Source: Arthrobacter cheniae
GTDB taxonomy: Bacteria; Actinomycetota; Actinomycetes; Actinomycetales; Micrococcaceae
DNA: 64,000 bases
Direction: 5' to 3'
NCBI RefSeq assembly: GCF_003602275.1
Contig: NZ_QZVT01000005.1
Coordinates: forward strand, 72,895-136,894
Shown here: positions 31,949 to 41,714 of the stretch, one piece after another
Position numbering within the stretch: position 1 is the stretch's first letter
Layout: every line of letters starts with the position of its first letter
The notes under the pieces: generated by a model
Databases searched by the model: none
Seen by the model: only the letters and a program-made list of their open reading frames with translations
What the model was told of the DNA's origin: nothing
Translations under genes and position numbers: made by a program

Positions 31949-32725
31949 TCAGCGCGTCGGGTCGTTGCCGCGTGAGAGCTCGTCCCAGCTGTCGATCTCG
32001 TCGGCGTGCGCGCTCGTCCGGTTCCTGCCGGAGCCCGACGGCGGCGTCGACGTGGCGCCGGTGTCCGTGTCGGCCGTTCCGGTCGGCTCTGCGGCGGCGT
32101 CGGTGTCCTCGTCGGCTCCTGTCGGCACGACACCGGGAGCGACATCACCGGTAGAGGGCGACGGAGCGCCGGGCTGCGGATCACCGGCGGCGGCGGGCAC
32201 CGCTCGGGACGCTCCGGCGTCGTACCGCCGGTTCACGCCCCAGGTTCGGCCGGCGAGGACGACCCAGGCGGCCGCAAGGACGAGCAGCACTCCGGCGACC
32301 ACGGCGAGCCACGGGAGGGCGCTGGCAGTCGCGTCCGCGCCGGCGAGGCCGCTGACGCCGATCGCCTCACCGATGGCGGGTTCGGCGGCACCGGCGGGAT
32401 CGAGCGCGACCGAGGCGCTGGACAGGGCGATGCCCACCCCCGACAGCACGAGGATGAACGCGATGATCCACCGGGCCACGCGTCCGGCGATCGAGACCGC
32501 GAGGGCGGCAGCGAGTGCGACCAGCGCGAAGGCCGTCACCGGAGTGGACGCATCGCTCCCCGCGATCGTGAGGTCGGGTGTCTGGACGGCCTCCTGCGGC
32601 AGGCGCACGGTGAGCCAGGTCTGCGTCGTCGTTCCGAACGCGATGAGCGCCAGGATGACGATGCCCATCACGACGACGCCGCGCCGCGTGTAGCGGCCCC
32701 GTGCGGGGTGCTCTGCGGGGCTCAT
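31949..32725 (-). CDS. tryptophan biosynthesis-associated membrane protein (TIGR02234 type)
   Basis: 258 residues, four membrane spans (GVVVMGIVILALIAFGTT, VTAFALVALAAALAVSIAG, WIIAFILVLSGVGIALSSA, LAVVAGVLLVLAAAWVVLAG). The first loop WLTVRLPQEAVQ matches the actinobacterial family placed beside trpE. The C-terminal ~90 residues are an acidic Thr/Pro/Ala-rich tail. Its start overlaps the trpE stop by four bases. Function not established. Confidence 0.82.
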   Translation of the reverse strand: MSPAEHPARGRYTRRGVVVMGIVILALIAFGTTTQTWLTVRLPQEAVQTPDLTIAGSDASTPVTAFALVALAAALAVSIAGRVARWIIAFILVLSGVGIALSSASVALDPAGAAEPAIGEAIGVSGLAGADATASALPWLAVVAGVLLVLAAAWVVLAGRTWGVNRRYDAGASRAVPAAAGDPQPGAPSPSTGDVAPGVVPTGADEDTDAAAEPTGTADTDTGATSTPPSGSGRNRTSAHADEIDSWDELSRGNDPTR

Positions 32726-34275
32726 AGGGCGTCCGCCGTCGCCGGCCTGAGTCCGGCCGCCGTCAGCGCCGCCCGAAGGGGGGCCGCCGCCTTGTTGACG
32801 GTCTCTAGGGCCTCGGTCTCGAGGACCGAGTCCGCGACGATACCTCCGCCGGACTGCACGTAGGCCTTGCCGTCACGGAGCAGCGCGGACCGGATGGCGA
32901 TCGCCATGTCCATGTCTCCCGCGAAGTCGAGGTAGCCGACCACTCCGCCGTAGATGCCGCGGCGGTGCGGTTCCACCTCGTCGATGATGCGCAGCGCCCG
33001 GGGTTTCGGCGCACCGGACAGCGTACCGGCAGGGAACGTGGCGGCGAGGACGTCGTAGGCGCTCTTCGAGGCGGCGAGACGTCCGACGACGGTGGAGACG
33101 AGGTGCATGATGTGGCTGAACTTCTCCACCTCCATGAACTGGGTGACGTCGACGCTTCCCGGGACGCAGACCTTGGAGAGGTCGTTCCGGGCGAGGTCGA
33201 CGAGCATGAGGTGCTCCGCCTTCTCCTTGGTATCCGCCCGGAGCTCGACGGCGAGGTCCCGGTCCTCCTCGGTCGTCCTGCCGCGGGGTCGGGACCCGGC
33301 GATCGGGTGCGTGATGACCTCGTCACCCGTGACGGTCACGAGGGCTTCGGGTGAGCTGCCGACGATCGAGTAGCCGCGTCCGTCGGCGTCCTCGAGGCTG
33401 AACAGGTACATGTAGGGGCTCGGGTTCGTGGTCCGCAGGATGCGGTAGACGTCGAGGGCGGAGGCGTCACACTCGATCTCGAAGCGGCGGCTGATGACGA
33501 CCTGGAAGACGTCGCCGTCGACGATCGCCCGCTTGCCGCGCTCGATCGCCCTCAGGTAGTCGGGTTCGAACCAGGACTCACGGACCCGGTCCATCGACTC
33601 GTCCGCCGTCGGTGCGCCGTCCGCCATGACCGACACGGCCAGTTCAGCCGGTGCCACGAGCTTCGCGAGCATCGCCCTGACGCGGGCGACGGCGTCGTGC
33701 CATGCCTCGTCGACCCGCTCGTCGGTGCCGTCGAAATTGATGGCGTTGGCTACGAGCGTGAGCGAGCCCTCCGAGTTGTCGTGGATCGCCAGGTCCGAAA
33801 CGAGGCACATCGCGAGTTCGGGAAGCTGGAGATCGTCCTCGGGCGGACTCGTGAGCCGCTCCCAGTGCCTCACCGCTTCCCAGCCCACGAATCCGACCAT
33901 GCCGGAGGTGAAGGGCGGCAGTTCCGCGAATCTCTCGGTGCGCAGCGCCTCGACGGTGAGGCGCAGCGCCTCCACGGGGTTACCGGTGAGGGGGACGCCG
34001 GCGGGAGGCTCACCGAGCCAGTGCGCCTCGCCGTTGCGCGTGGTCAGGGTGGCCCGCGAGCGGGAGCCGATGAAGGAGTAGCGGGACCAGACGCCGCCGA
34101 CGGCCGCGGACTCCATCAGGAACGTCCCGGGCTGACCGGCCGCGAGCTTGCGGTAGATCCCGATCGGCGTATGGGCGTCGGCGAGGACTTTCAGGTGCAC
34201 GGGCACCACGCGGCGGGCCTTGGCCAGCTCACGGAAGTCCTCGAGGGTGGGGCTGATGGTGCCGAGCTGCTGCAT
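32722..34275 (-). CDS. trpE: anthranilate synthase component I
   Basis: 517 residues. Chorismate-utilising enzyme making anthranilate with the TrpG glutaminase. Motifs: LMESAAVGGVWSRYSFIG with the Trp-binding region at the N-terminus, HPIAGSRPRGRT, and the C-terminal TFPAGTLSGAPKPRA and GGGIVADS. trpG and trpD are not in the window, so the amidotransferase comes from elsewhere. Four bases separate it from hisI; no Trp-rich leader peptide or attenuator is seen in front of it. Confidence 0.97.
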   Translation of the reverse strand: MQQLGTISPTLEDFRELAKARRVVPVHLKVLADAHTPIGIYRKLAAGQPGTFLMESAAVGGVWSRYSFIGSRSRATLTTRNGEAHWLGEPPAGVPLTGNPVEALRLTVEALRTERFAELPPFTSGMVGFVGWEAVRHWERLTSPPEDDLQLPELAMCLVSDLAIHDNSEGSLTLVANAINFDGTDERVDEAWHDAVARVRAMLAKLVAPAELAVSVMADGAPTADESMDRVRESWFEPDYLRAIERGKRAIVDGDVFQVVISRRFEIECDASALDVYRILRTTNPSPYMYLFSLEDADGRGYSIVGSSPEALVTVTGDEVITHPIAGSRPRGRTTEEDRDLAVELRADTKEKAEHLMLVDLARNDLSKVCVPGSVDVTQFMEVEKFSHIMHLVSTVVGRLAASKSAYDVLAATFPAGTLSGAPKPRALRIIDEVEPHRRGIYGGVVGYLDFAGDMDMAIAIRSALLRDGKAYVQSGGGIVADSVLETEALETVNKAAAPLRAALTAAGLRPATADAL

Positions 34276-34279
34276 GGGG

Positions 34280-34816
34280 TCAGAGTCCTTCTGCGTCGGA
34301 ACGGCCGGCTGTCACGGCGGGCAGGGCGCGTCCGTCGAAGCACGTGCGTGTGCCCGTATGGCAGGCCGGGCCTTCCTGGTCCACCGTGACGAGCAGGGCG
34401 TCGCCGTCACAGTCGAGGGCCACGGCCCTGACCCACTGCCGGTGGCCGGAGGTATCGCCCTTGCGCCAGTACTCCGAGCGCGACCGGGAGTAGAACGTGA
34501 CGCGTCCGGTGCTGAGGGTGCGTCGCAGCGCTTCCTCGTCCATCCAGCCGAGCATGAGCACCTCGAGGGTGTCGTACTGCTGCACGACGGCGGCCACGAG
34601 ACCGGCGTCGTCCTTCTTGAGGGCCGCGGCGATGTCCGGGTCGAGGGCGGCGTGCGGAGCTGCCCGACCCTCGCCTACCGCCGCAAGAGGGCTGTCCGCG
34701 GCGGTGCTCGCAGGGCTGTCCGCGGCGGCGCTCGCAGGGCTGTCCACGGCGGCGCTCGCAGGGCTGTCCGCAGCTGGGGCCGCGGCTGTGTGGGGGGAGG
34801 ACGTGGTGGAAGGCAT
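34280..34816 (-). CDS. hisI: phosphoribosyl-AMP cyclohydrolase with repeat-rich N-terminus
   Basis: 178 residues. Opens the adenine ring of PR-AMP in histidine synthesis. The conserved domain begins around residue 59 ([13 protein letters not shown]) and has [37 protein letters not shown], the metal-binding Asp/Cys set in [10 protein letters not shown] and the closing [12 protein letters not shown]. The first ~58 residues are an Ala/Ser/Pro/Asp tract made by a 24-base repeat. The start ATG 34816 is uncertain: translation could begin after the repeat if a non-ATG start is used. Operon with trpE. Confidence 0.93.
   Translation of the reverse strand: MPSTTSSPHTAAAPAADSPASAAVDSPASAAADSPASTAADSPLAAVGEGRAAPHAALDPDIAAALKKDDAGLVAAVVQQYDTLEVLMLGWMDEEALRRTLSTGRVTFYSRSRSEYWRKGDTSGHRQWVRAVALDCDGDALLVTVDQEGPACHTGTRTCFDGRALPAVTAGRSDAEGL
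34691..34774. repeat. 24-bp tandem repeat in the 5' part of hisI
   Basis: Three nearly perfect 24-base units (34691-34762, two substitutions) and a partial fourth. On the coding strand they encode Pro-Ala-Ser-Ala/Thr-Ala-Ala/Val-Asp-Ser. The unit length is a multiple of three, so copy changes keep the frame. Confidence 0.9.
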
Positions 34817-34881
34817 CACCCTGATTCTAGTGGCGTCCCCCGGTAGCGCGGCGCGCCTGCCTCCGCCCGGGCGCGACATGC

Positions 34882-34887
34882 TACTTT
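34882..34887 (+). promoter_or_regulatory. putative -10 box for leaderless transcript
   Basis: TACTTT ends eight bases before the ATG at 34896, and no ribosome binding site is present, which fits leaderless expression of the TIGR03085 gene. Confidence 0.35.
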
Positions 34888-34895
34888 CAGCTGTG

Positions 34896-35540
34896 ATGCA
34901 CTACGTAACCCCGTCCCGCGAGGTCCTGGCCGAGACGCTCCTGGCAGCCGGCCCTGACGCCCCCACCCTGTGTGAGGGGTGGCAGAGCCGCGACCTCGCC
35001 GCGCATCTCTACCTCCGGGAGCACAAGCAGGCCCTCGGCCTCGGCATGGTGTTCAAGAAGTTCGCGCAGGTGACCGAACGGGCGACGAAGGAGACCGGGG
35101 AACGCGCAGCCTCGCCCGCTGGATACGAAGCCCTGGTCAACCGGTTCCTGGCGGGACCTCCCGCACTCTCCCCGATGCGTGTCAACTCCATCGACAAGAG
35201 CGCCAACCTCATCGAGTACTTCGTCCACACGGAGGACGTACGACGGGCGACGACGCGCTGGGCCCCCCGTGCGCTCGACGAGGACTACGCGAACGCCCTG
35301 TGGAAGGAACTGGTCAAGCGCGCGGCGATCCTCTACCGCGGGGTGGATCTCGGCATCGTGCTCGTGCGGCCGGACGGGCCGAGGCACGTCGCCAAACGGG
35401 CGCCGGTCTCCGTCGCCATCGTCGGTGATCCCGGCGAACTGCTCATGCACGCTCATGGCCGACGCCGGCAGGCCCTGGTGACCTTCGAGGGCCAGCCGGA
35501 CGCCGTCGCCCTGCTCGAGAGCGCCGACGTCGGACTCTGA
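34896..35540 (+). CDS. TIGR03085 family metal-binding protein (DinB/maleylpyruvate isomerase-like fold)
   Basis: 214 residues. The opening [20 protein letters not shown] and [16 protein letters not shown] give the first metal-ligand His of the mycothiol-dependent isomerase-like four-helix fold; [12 protein letters not shown] supplies the next. Family TIGR03085 is actinobacterial and its reaction is unknown. It lies on the plus strand in the middle of the minus-strand his/trp block, between hisF and hisI, with 14 bases to the convergent hisF stop. Confidence 0.82.
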   Translation: MHYVTPSREVLAETLLAAGPDAPTLCEGWQSRDLAAHLYLREHKQALGLGMVFKKFAQVTERATKETGERAASPAGYEALVNRFLAGPPALSPMRVNSIDKSANLIEYFVHTEDVRRATTRWAPRALDEDYANALWKELVKRAAILYRGVDLGIVLVRPDGPRHVAKRAPVSVAIVGDPGELLMHAHGRRRQALVTFEGQPDAVALLESADVGL

Positions 35541-35554
35541 GCCCGGTCCTCGTA

Positions 35555-36325
35555 TCAGCGGACGGGAAAACCGGCCGCGCGGATCGCGGCCTTCACCTGG
35601 GCGATCGCGTCCACCGGTCCGAAGTGGAACACGGACGCCGCGAGTACGGCATCCGCTCCGGCCTCGACCGCGGGAGGGAAGTGCTCCGGCTTGCCGGCAC
35701 CTCCCGAGGCGATCAGCGGCACTCCCACAGCAGCTCGCACGGCGCGGATGAGCTCGAGGTCGAACCCCTCCTTCGTGCCGTCCGCGTCGATGGAATTCAG
35801 CAGGATCTCCCCCACGCCGCGGTCAGCAGCCTCCCTCGCCCACGCGACGGCGTCGATCCCGGTCCCCTTGCGGCCACCATAGGTGGTCACCTCGAAACCC
35901 GACGGCGTACTGGCGTCCCGCGTGCGGCGCGCATCGAGGGACAGCACGAGCACCTGGGCGCCGAAGTGCCGCGTGATCTCGTCGATGACCGATGGGCGCG
36001 CTACGGCCGCCGTGTTGATCGAGGCCTTGTCCGCACCGAAGCGCAGGAGGCGGTCGACGTCGGAGATCTCGCGGACTCCACCGCCCACGGTCAGCGGGAT
36101 GAAGACTTCCTCCGCCGTGCGCGAGACGACGTCGAAGGTGGTCTCGCGGTTGCCGGACGACGCCGTGACGTCGAGGAACGTGAGCTCGTCGGCACCTGCG
36201 CGGTCGTAGCGGTGCGCGAGCTCCACCGGGTCACCGGCGTCGCGCAGATCCTCGAAGTTGACTCCCTTGACCACGCGGCCGGCGTCGACGTCGAGGCAGG
36301 GGATGACGCGGACTGCGACGGTCAT
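35555..36325 (-). CDS. hisF: imidazole glycerol phosphate synthase cyclase subunit
   Basis: 256 residues. Uses ammonia from HisH to make imidazole glycerol phosphate and AICAR from PRFAR. TIM-barrel with catalytic Asp in [15 protein letters not shown] and Asp in [15 protein letters not shown], phosphate loops [11 protein letters not shown] and [11 protein letters not shown]. Complete. It follows hisG by 13 bases. hisH and hisA are not here. Confidence 0.97.
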   Translation of the reverse strand: MTVAVRVIPCLDVDAGRVVKGVNFEDLRDAGDPVELAHRYDRAGADELTFLDVTASSGNRETTFDVVSRTAEEVFIPLTVGGGVREISDVDRLLRFGADKASINTAAVARPSVIDEITRHFGAQVLVLSLDARRTRDASTPSGFEVTTYGGRKGTGIDAVAWAREAADRGVGEILLNSIDADGTKEGFDLELIRAVRAAVGVPLIASGGAGKPEHFPPAVEAGADAVLAASVFHFGPVDAIAQVKAAIRAAGFPVR

Positions 36326-36338
36326 GGCTGTCAGTCCC

Positions 36339-37184
36339 CTAGATCCGGCAGGCGTGGATGGTGCTGACGAGGATGGCGCGTGCGCCGAGCTCGTACAGCT
36401 CGTCCATGATGCGGTTGGTCTGGTTGCGCTTGACCATGGACCGGACGGCGACCCAGTCGGAATCGCGCAGCGGTGACACGGTCGGGGATTCGAGCCCGGG
36501 CGTCAGGGCTGCAGCGGCGTCGATGAGGTCCTTGCGGACGTCGTAGTCCATCATCACGTACTGGCGTGCCACCAGGACTCCCTGAAGGCGGCGCAGCAGG
36601 ACGTCGAGGCCGGCGGGCGCCTCCACGCCGGCGCGTCCGATCAGGACGGCCTCGCTCTGCAGGATGGGCTCGCCGAAGATCTCCATGCCGGCTGCACGCA
36701 GCGTGTTGCCGGTCTCGACGACGTCGGCGATCGCATCCGCGACCCCGAGGCGCACCGAGGACTCGACGGCACCGTCGAGCCTGACGACGGCGGCCGTGAT
36801 GCCGCGCTCGGACAGGTAGTCGTTCAGCAGACCCTCGTAGCTCGTGGCGAGGCGCTTGCCCTCGAGCTGCTCCAGGGTCGAGAAGTCACCGACGGGCCCG
36901 GCGAAGCGGAAGGTGGAGGCGCCGAAGCCGAGCTGCATGAGTTCCGCGGCTTTCACCTGCGCGTCGAGGAAGAGATCACGGCCGGTGATGCCGACGTCGA
37001 GCGTTCCCGACCCGACGTACACGGCGATGTCGCGGGGACGCAGGAAGAAGAACTCGATCTCGTTCTCCGGATCGACGAGGACGAGTTCGCGGGGGTCACG
37101 GCGCTGGCGGTAGCCGGCCTCGCCGAGCATGGATGAGGCGGCCTCGGAGAGGGCGCCCTTGTTCGGGACTGCGACACGGAGCAT
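36339..37184 (-). CDS. hisG: ATP phosphoribosyltransferase, long form
   Basis: 281 residues. Commits ATP and PRPP to histidine synthesis. The frame opens with [17 protein letters not shown]; the catalytic region includes [12 protein letters not shown] and the PRPP loop near [15 protein letters not shown]. The C-terminal ~75 residues form the ACT-like regulatory domain of the long form (ending [15 protein letters not shown]), so feedback inhibition by histidine is expected. 67 bases from hisE. Confidence 0.96.
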   Translation of the reverse strand: MLRVAVPNKGALSEAASSMLGEAGYRQRRDPRELVLVDPENEIEFFFLRPRDIAVYVGSGTLDVGITGRDLFLDAQVKAAELMQLGFGASTFRFAGPVGDFSTLEQLEGKRLATSYEGLLNDYLSERGITAAVVRLDGAVESSVRLGVADAIADVVETGNTLRAAGMEIFGEPILQSEAVLIGRAGVEAPAGLDVLLRRLQGVLVARQYVMMDYDVRKDLIDAAAALTPGLESPTVSPLRDSDWVAVRSMVKRNQTNRIMDELYELGARAILVSTIHACRI

Positions 37185-37251
37185 GGAAGGGAGACTTTCG
37201 CTGGAGGAGGGTTGGAACGGGCAGGGGCCGCAGGCGGGAGCGCCGGCGCGG

Positions 37252-37515
37252 CTACAGATGCCTGTAGACGTCCTCCAGGGTGAGTCCCTTGGCGATCATG
37301 AGCACCTGCAGGTGATAGAGCAGCTGCGAGATCTCCTCGGCGGCCTCCTCCGTGGACTCGTACTCTGCGGCCATCCAGACTTCCGCGGCCTCCTCGACGA
37401 CTTTCTTGCCGATGCCGTGCACTCCTGAGTCGAGCTCCGCGACGGTCCGCGAACCCGCTGGGCGCTCGGCAGCCTTGGCGCTGAGTTCCTCGAAGAGGGA
37501 ATCAAAGGTTTTCAC
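37252..37515 (-). CDS. hisE: phosphoribosyl-ATP pyrophosphohydrolase
   Basis: 87 residues, the usual size. Removes pyrophosphate from PR-ATP. The MazG-like helical fold has [20 protein letters not shown] and [17 protein letters not shown] with the acidic metal ligands, then [21 protein letters not shown] 37515 is chosen since the domain starts there; a TAGCCT box just upstream may be a near-leaderless promoter. First gene of the hisE-hisG-hisF unit; HisI is separate rather than fused. Confidence 0.94.
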   Translation of the reverse strand: MKTFDSLFEELSAKAAERPAGSRTVAELDSGVHGIGKKVVEEAAEVWMAAEYESTEEAAEEISQLLYHLQVLMIAKGLTLEDVYRHL

Positions 37516-37586
37516 ACTCCCTAGGCTATCGGCTCGTGGAGTCGTCCCGGCACGCACGGAGACCCCTGTGGCGTCCAGCTCGGTGC

Positions 37587-38819
<1,233 letters not shown>

Positions 38820-38823
<4 letters not shown>

Positions 38824-39503
38824 TGCGCTCCTCCAGTGGTGGCTCCGGTGACTCCGGTGTCTCCGGTGGCGTCCTGGCGTCGTGCATCCGCGGCGGCGAA
38901 GCCGAGGAGGCGCTCGGCGTATTTCGCGAGGACGTCCATCTCGAGGTTGACCGGATCGCCGAGGGCTTTCGCGCCGAGTCCGGTCTCCTTCAGCGTCGTC
39001 GGGATGAGGCCTACCTCGAACCACTGATCCTTCTCCTCAGGGGCGCTGACCGCGGTGACCGTCAGGGAGACGCCGTCGATCGCGACGGAGCCCTTCTCCG
39101 CGGCATAGCGGCCGAGCTTCGCCGGCAGGCCGAAGCGGAGGCGGTGCCACGCGCCGAGGTCCTCGCGCTCGAGCAGCACGCCTAGCCCGTCCACATGCCC
39201 CTGGACGACGTGTCCGTCGAGGCGCCCGCCGGCCGGGACGCACCGCTCGAGGTTGACGGGCGCGCCGGCCTGCAGGGCGCCCGTGGTGGTGCGGCGGAGC
39301 GTCTCGCCCATGACGTCGACGCCGACGCGCCCGCCGTCGAGCGTGACCGCCGTCAGGCAGACACCGTTGACGGCGATCGACGCTCCGGGGGCGAGGTCCC
39401 TGCCCGTCTCCGGCGCCTCGAAGACGAGGAGGGCGCTTTCGCCGTCGGGCGTGACGTCGAGTGAGACCACGCTGCCCTGCTCGGACACGATTCCTGTGAA
39501 CAC
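38820..39503 (-). CDS. ribE: riboflavin synthase alpha subunit
   Basis: 227 residues. Dismutates two lumazines to riboflavin. Two lumazine-binding repeats: GTG-initiated [15 protein letters not shown] with [12 protein letters not shown], and [17 protein letters not shown] with [14 protein letters not shown]. The tail is a short Gly/Thr/Ala stretch created by 9-base repeats. GTG 39503 is preceded by GAAGGA. 64 bases after ribD. Confidence 0.95.
38840..38866. repeat. 9-bp tandem repeat at the ribE/ribB boundary
   Basis: Three units TGGCTCCGG, TGACTCCGG, TGTCTCCGG. They encode the Thr-Gly-Val-type tail of RibE on the minus strand. In the same phase the unit GTGACTCCG differs at one base from GTGAGTCCG at 10875. 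Confidence 0.75.
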
Positions 39504-39567
39504 GGATACTTCCTTCGGGTGGGGCTTGCTCCCGGTGGGGGCGGGAGCGCGATGGGTGGGTGGACGG

Positions 39568-40626
39568 TCAGGTCTGGGCTGCGCTCGGAGGACGCAGGTG
39601 CAGGCGCACGTCCGCGCCGAACTGGCGGACGCCGGGACCGCCGGCGTCGTCGAGCATCCAGCGGGCGGCATCGGCAAGGGATCCGACACCGAGGTCGGGG
39701 TAGGCGGGGGCCCCGTCGCCGAGCATGAGGGGGGCCACGTAGCTGAAGAGCTCATCGACGACGCCGGCTCGGAGGAAAGCGGAGGCGATACGCGGTCCGC
39801 CCTCCACCAGGAGGTGGCGCACTCCCCTGCCGTACAGCTCGTCGAGCGCCTCGCCCACCTCGTGCGTGGGCAGGTGGAGAAAGCCCTCACCCCGGACCGC
39901 GGCGTCGTCGGGCACCGGCGTCCGGCCCATGACTGCGCGCAGGCCCGGTGCCGCCGTAACCCCGACGCCGTCGGCATCCCGCGCGGTGAGGCGCGGATCG
40001 TCGGCCCGGACAGTACCGCTGCCGACCAGGACCGCGTCGGCGAGGCCGCGGAGCCGGTGCCCGTCGGCTCGGGCCTCCGGCCCGGTGATCCACTGGCTGG
40101 TGCCGTCCACCGCCGCCACTCGCCCGTCGAGGGATTGGGCGGACTTCAGCGTGACGAAGGGACGCCCGGCGGCGAGGGCCGTGCTCCAGCGCTCGTTGAG
40201 TTCGAGTGACGCGGCCGCCCCCAGCCCGCCGACGCAGTCGATACCAGCGGCGCGTAACCGCTGTGCACCGCCGGCTGCGGCACCGTTGACGTCGTCGGCA
40301 GCGTGGACCACGCGGGCCATTCCGGCCTCGATCAGGGCTTCGCTGCACGGGCCGGTGCGTCCGGTGTGGTTGCAGGGCTCCAGCGTCACGACCATGGTGG
40401 CACCGCGGGGGTCGTTCCCGCGCTCACGGGCATCGGCGAGGGCGGCGGGTTCGGCGTGCGGCGTTCCCGCGCCCCGATGGTAGCCCTCACCGAGGACTCT
40501 CCCATCGACCCCGAGGACAACGGCGCCGACGAGTGGATTCGCGCCCCGGACGCCCCGAGCTGCGAGCAGGAGGGCGCGCTGCATGGCCGCGGACTCCGCG
40601 GGGGTGGCTTCGGTCGTGGTGCTCAT
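39568..40626 (-). CDS. ribD: bifunctional riboflavin deaminase/reductase
   Basis: 352 residues. The N-terminal zinc deaminase domain has GTPHAEPAAL and VTLEPCNHTGRTGPC; the C-terminal reductase domain has VTLKSAQSLDGRVA, ADAVLVGSGTVRADDPRLT and LLVEGGPRIASAFL. Both steps that convert the first pyrimidine to the ribitylamino compound are covered. The ATG overlaps the ribM stop by four bases (ATGA), so translation is coupled to the transporter. Confidence 0.96.
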   Translation of the reverse strand: MSTTTEATPAESAAMQRALLLAARGVRGANPLVGAVVLGVDGRVLGEGYHRGAGTPHAEPAALADARERGNDPRGATMVVTLEPCNHTGRTGPCSEALIEAGMARVVHAADDVNGAAAGGAQRLRAAGIDCVGGLGAAASLELNERWSTALAAGRPFVTLKSAQSLDGRVAAVDGTSQWITGPEARADGHRLRGLADAVLVGSGTVRADDPRLTARDADGVGVTAAPGLRAVMGRTPVPDDAAVRGEGFLHLPTHEVGEALDELYGRGVRHLLVEGGPRIASAFLRAGVVDELFSYVAPLMLGDGAPAYPDLGVGSLADAARWMLDDAGGPGVRQFGADVRLHLRPPSAAQT

Positions 40627-41306
40627 CGGAGGGTGGGATCCGGCAGGAGTGTCTCGATGCTCGGCTTGGCCGATCGCTGCGCCCGTGCCCAGACGAAGAA
40701 ACCCACCAGCGTGAATGCGCCGTAGAACACGTACATGAAGGCGCTGGCGTAGTAGCCGGCGCTGAAGAGCAGGGGAACGCCGACGATGTCGACGGCGACC
40801 CAGACGAGCCAGAACTCGACCCAGCCCTTGGCCATGCCGTAGGTGGCCAGCAAGGATCCGACGAAGGTCCAGGCATCCGCCCAGACGGGCTCGTAGGACC
40901 CCAGGACGCGGAAGAGCGGAGTGAGCGCGAAGGTACCCACGACCAGGAAGGCCACCATGCCGAAGCGGGCCCTGGTACCGGCCCACTGCGGTGTCACGGC
41001 CTGGCCGCCGCGGTGGCGGCTCGCCTGCCATTGGCGCCAGCCGTACACCGAGACGGCGATGAACATCACTTGGCGGGCGGCCTGCCCGAGCAGGTTGGCC
41101 GCACTCGCGGCACCGAAGACGGAGCCGAGGAAGACCGTCAGGAGCAGGAGGTTGCCGACGATGCCGACCGGCCAGGCCCAGACGCGACGACGCATGCCGC
41201 CGAGGGCGCTGAGGAGGCCGAAGACGTTGCCCACTACTTCACGGAGCAGGAGGGAACCGTTGCCTACGGGAATGCGGGCCTCGAAGAGCCACTGCAGAAA
41301 GTCCAT
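40623..41306 (-). CDS. ribM: PnuC-family riboflavin transporter (RibM/PnuX type)
   Basis: 227 residues with about seven membrane spans (VWAWPVGIVGNLLLLTVFLG, FGMVAFLVVGTFALTPLF, WLVWVAVDIVGVPLLFS as VEFWLVWVAVDIVG, and YVFYGAFTLVGFFVWARA). PnuC carriers take up nicotinamide riboside, but members directly behind an FMN riboswitch in actinobacteria transport riboflavin. The riboswitch lies about 115 bases upstream and the gene heads the riboflavin operon, so riboflavin is the likely substrate here. Confidence 0.87.
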   Translation of the reverse strand: MDFLQWLFEARIPVGNGSLLLREVVGNVFGLLSALGGMRRRVWAWPVGIVGNLLLLTVFLGSVFGAASAANLLGQAARQVMFIAVSVYGWRQWQASRHRGGQAVTPQWAGTRARFGMVAFLVVGTFALTPLFRVLGSYEPVWADAWTFVGSLLATYGMAKGWVEFWLVWVAVDIVGVPLLFSAGYYASAFMYVFYGAFTLVGFFVWARAQRSAKPSIETLLPDPTLR

Positions 41307-41420
41307 GCCTATCCTTCGCCGATACGACGGCTCCGGGCAAGGGCAGCAGGGTGGTACTGCCGTGGACGTACCACGGCGGGGCCGATGCCCCTCAGGCGGG
41401 CAGCGGTCATCCTGCTGTTC

Positions 41421-41556
41421 GTGCTTCTCCCATCCAGACTTTAACTGTCGGTCCCGGAATTCCACCGGCTCAACCGCCGTCGTCCCGCGGGTGCGGAACA
41501 AATGCGGGTCGCGGACTATCACCGCCGGTTCGGACTTACACCGACCCCGGAGCACG
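41421..41556 (-). promoter_or_regulatory. FMN riboswitch (RFN element)
   Basis: On the minus strand the conserved RFN blocks appear in order: GCTCCGGGGTCGGTG near the 5' end, GAACCGGCGGTGATAGTCCG, CCGGTGGAATTCCGGGACCG, CGACAGTTAAAGTCTGGATG and the closing GGGAGAAGCAC. These form the six-helix FMN aptamer. Binding of FMN should lower expression of ribM-ribD-ribE-ribB-ribH. The expression platform before the ribM start (41307-41420) is GC-rich, with no T-run that I can see, so translational or Rho-type control is as likely as intrinsic termination. Confidence 0.95.
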
Positions 41557-41648
41557 TACTCCGACGAGTATTTCACAGCGGCCCCCTGCTCGACGTCGGA
41601 GCGTCACAATTCGTCCGACAGCGATCAGGCCTGCACGACCGACGCGGA

Positions 41649-41680
41649 AAGGACGGGACACCCGTGGGTGTCCCGTCCTT
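41649..41680. terminator. terminator after aspS
   Basis: Stem AAGGACGGGACACCC with its complement around a two-base centre (41649-41680), T/A flanks on both sides, 35 bases beyond the aspS stop and before the riboswitch on the same strand. It isolates aspS from the riboflavin operon. Confidence 0.8.
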
Positions 41681-41714
41681 TGGTCGATCGTCAGAGCCCT
41701 CGTCGGGAGACGGG

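Noticed and set aside
34260-34290. trp attenuator or Trp-rich leader before trpE
   Set aside because: trpE follows hisI by four bases; there is no room and no Trp-codon run.
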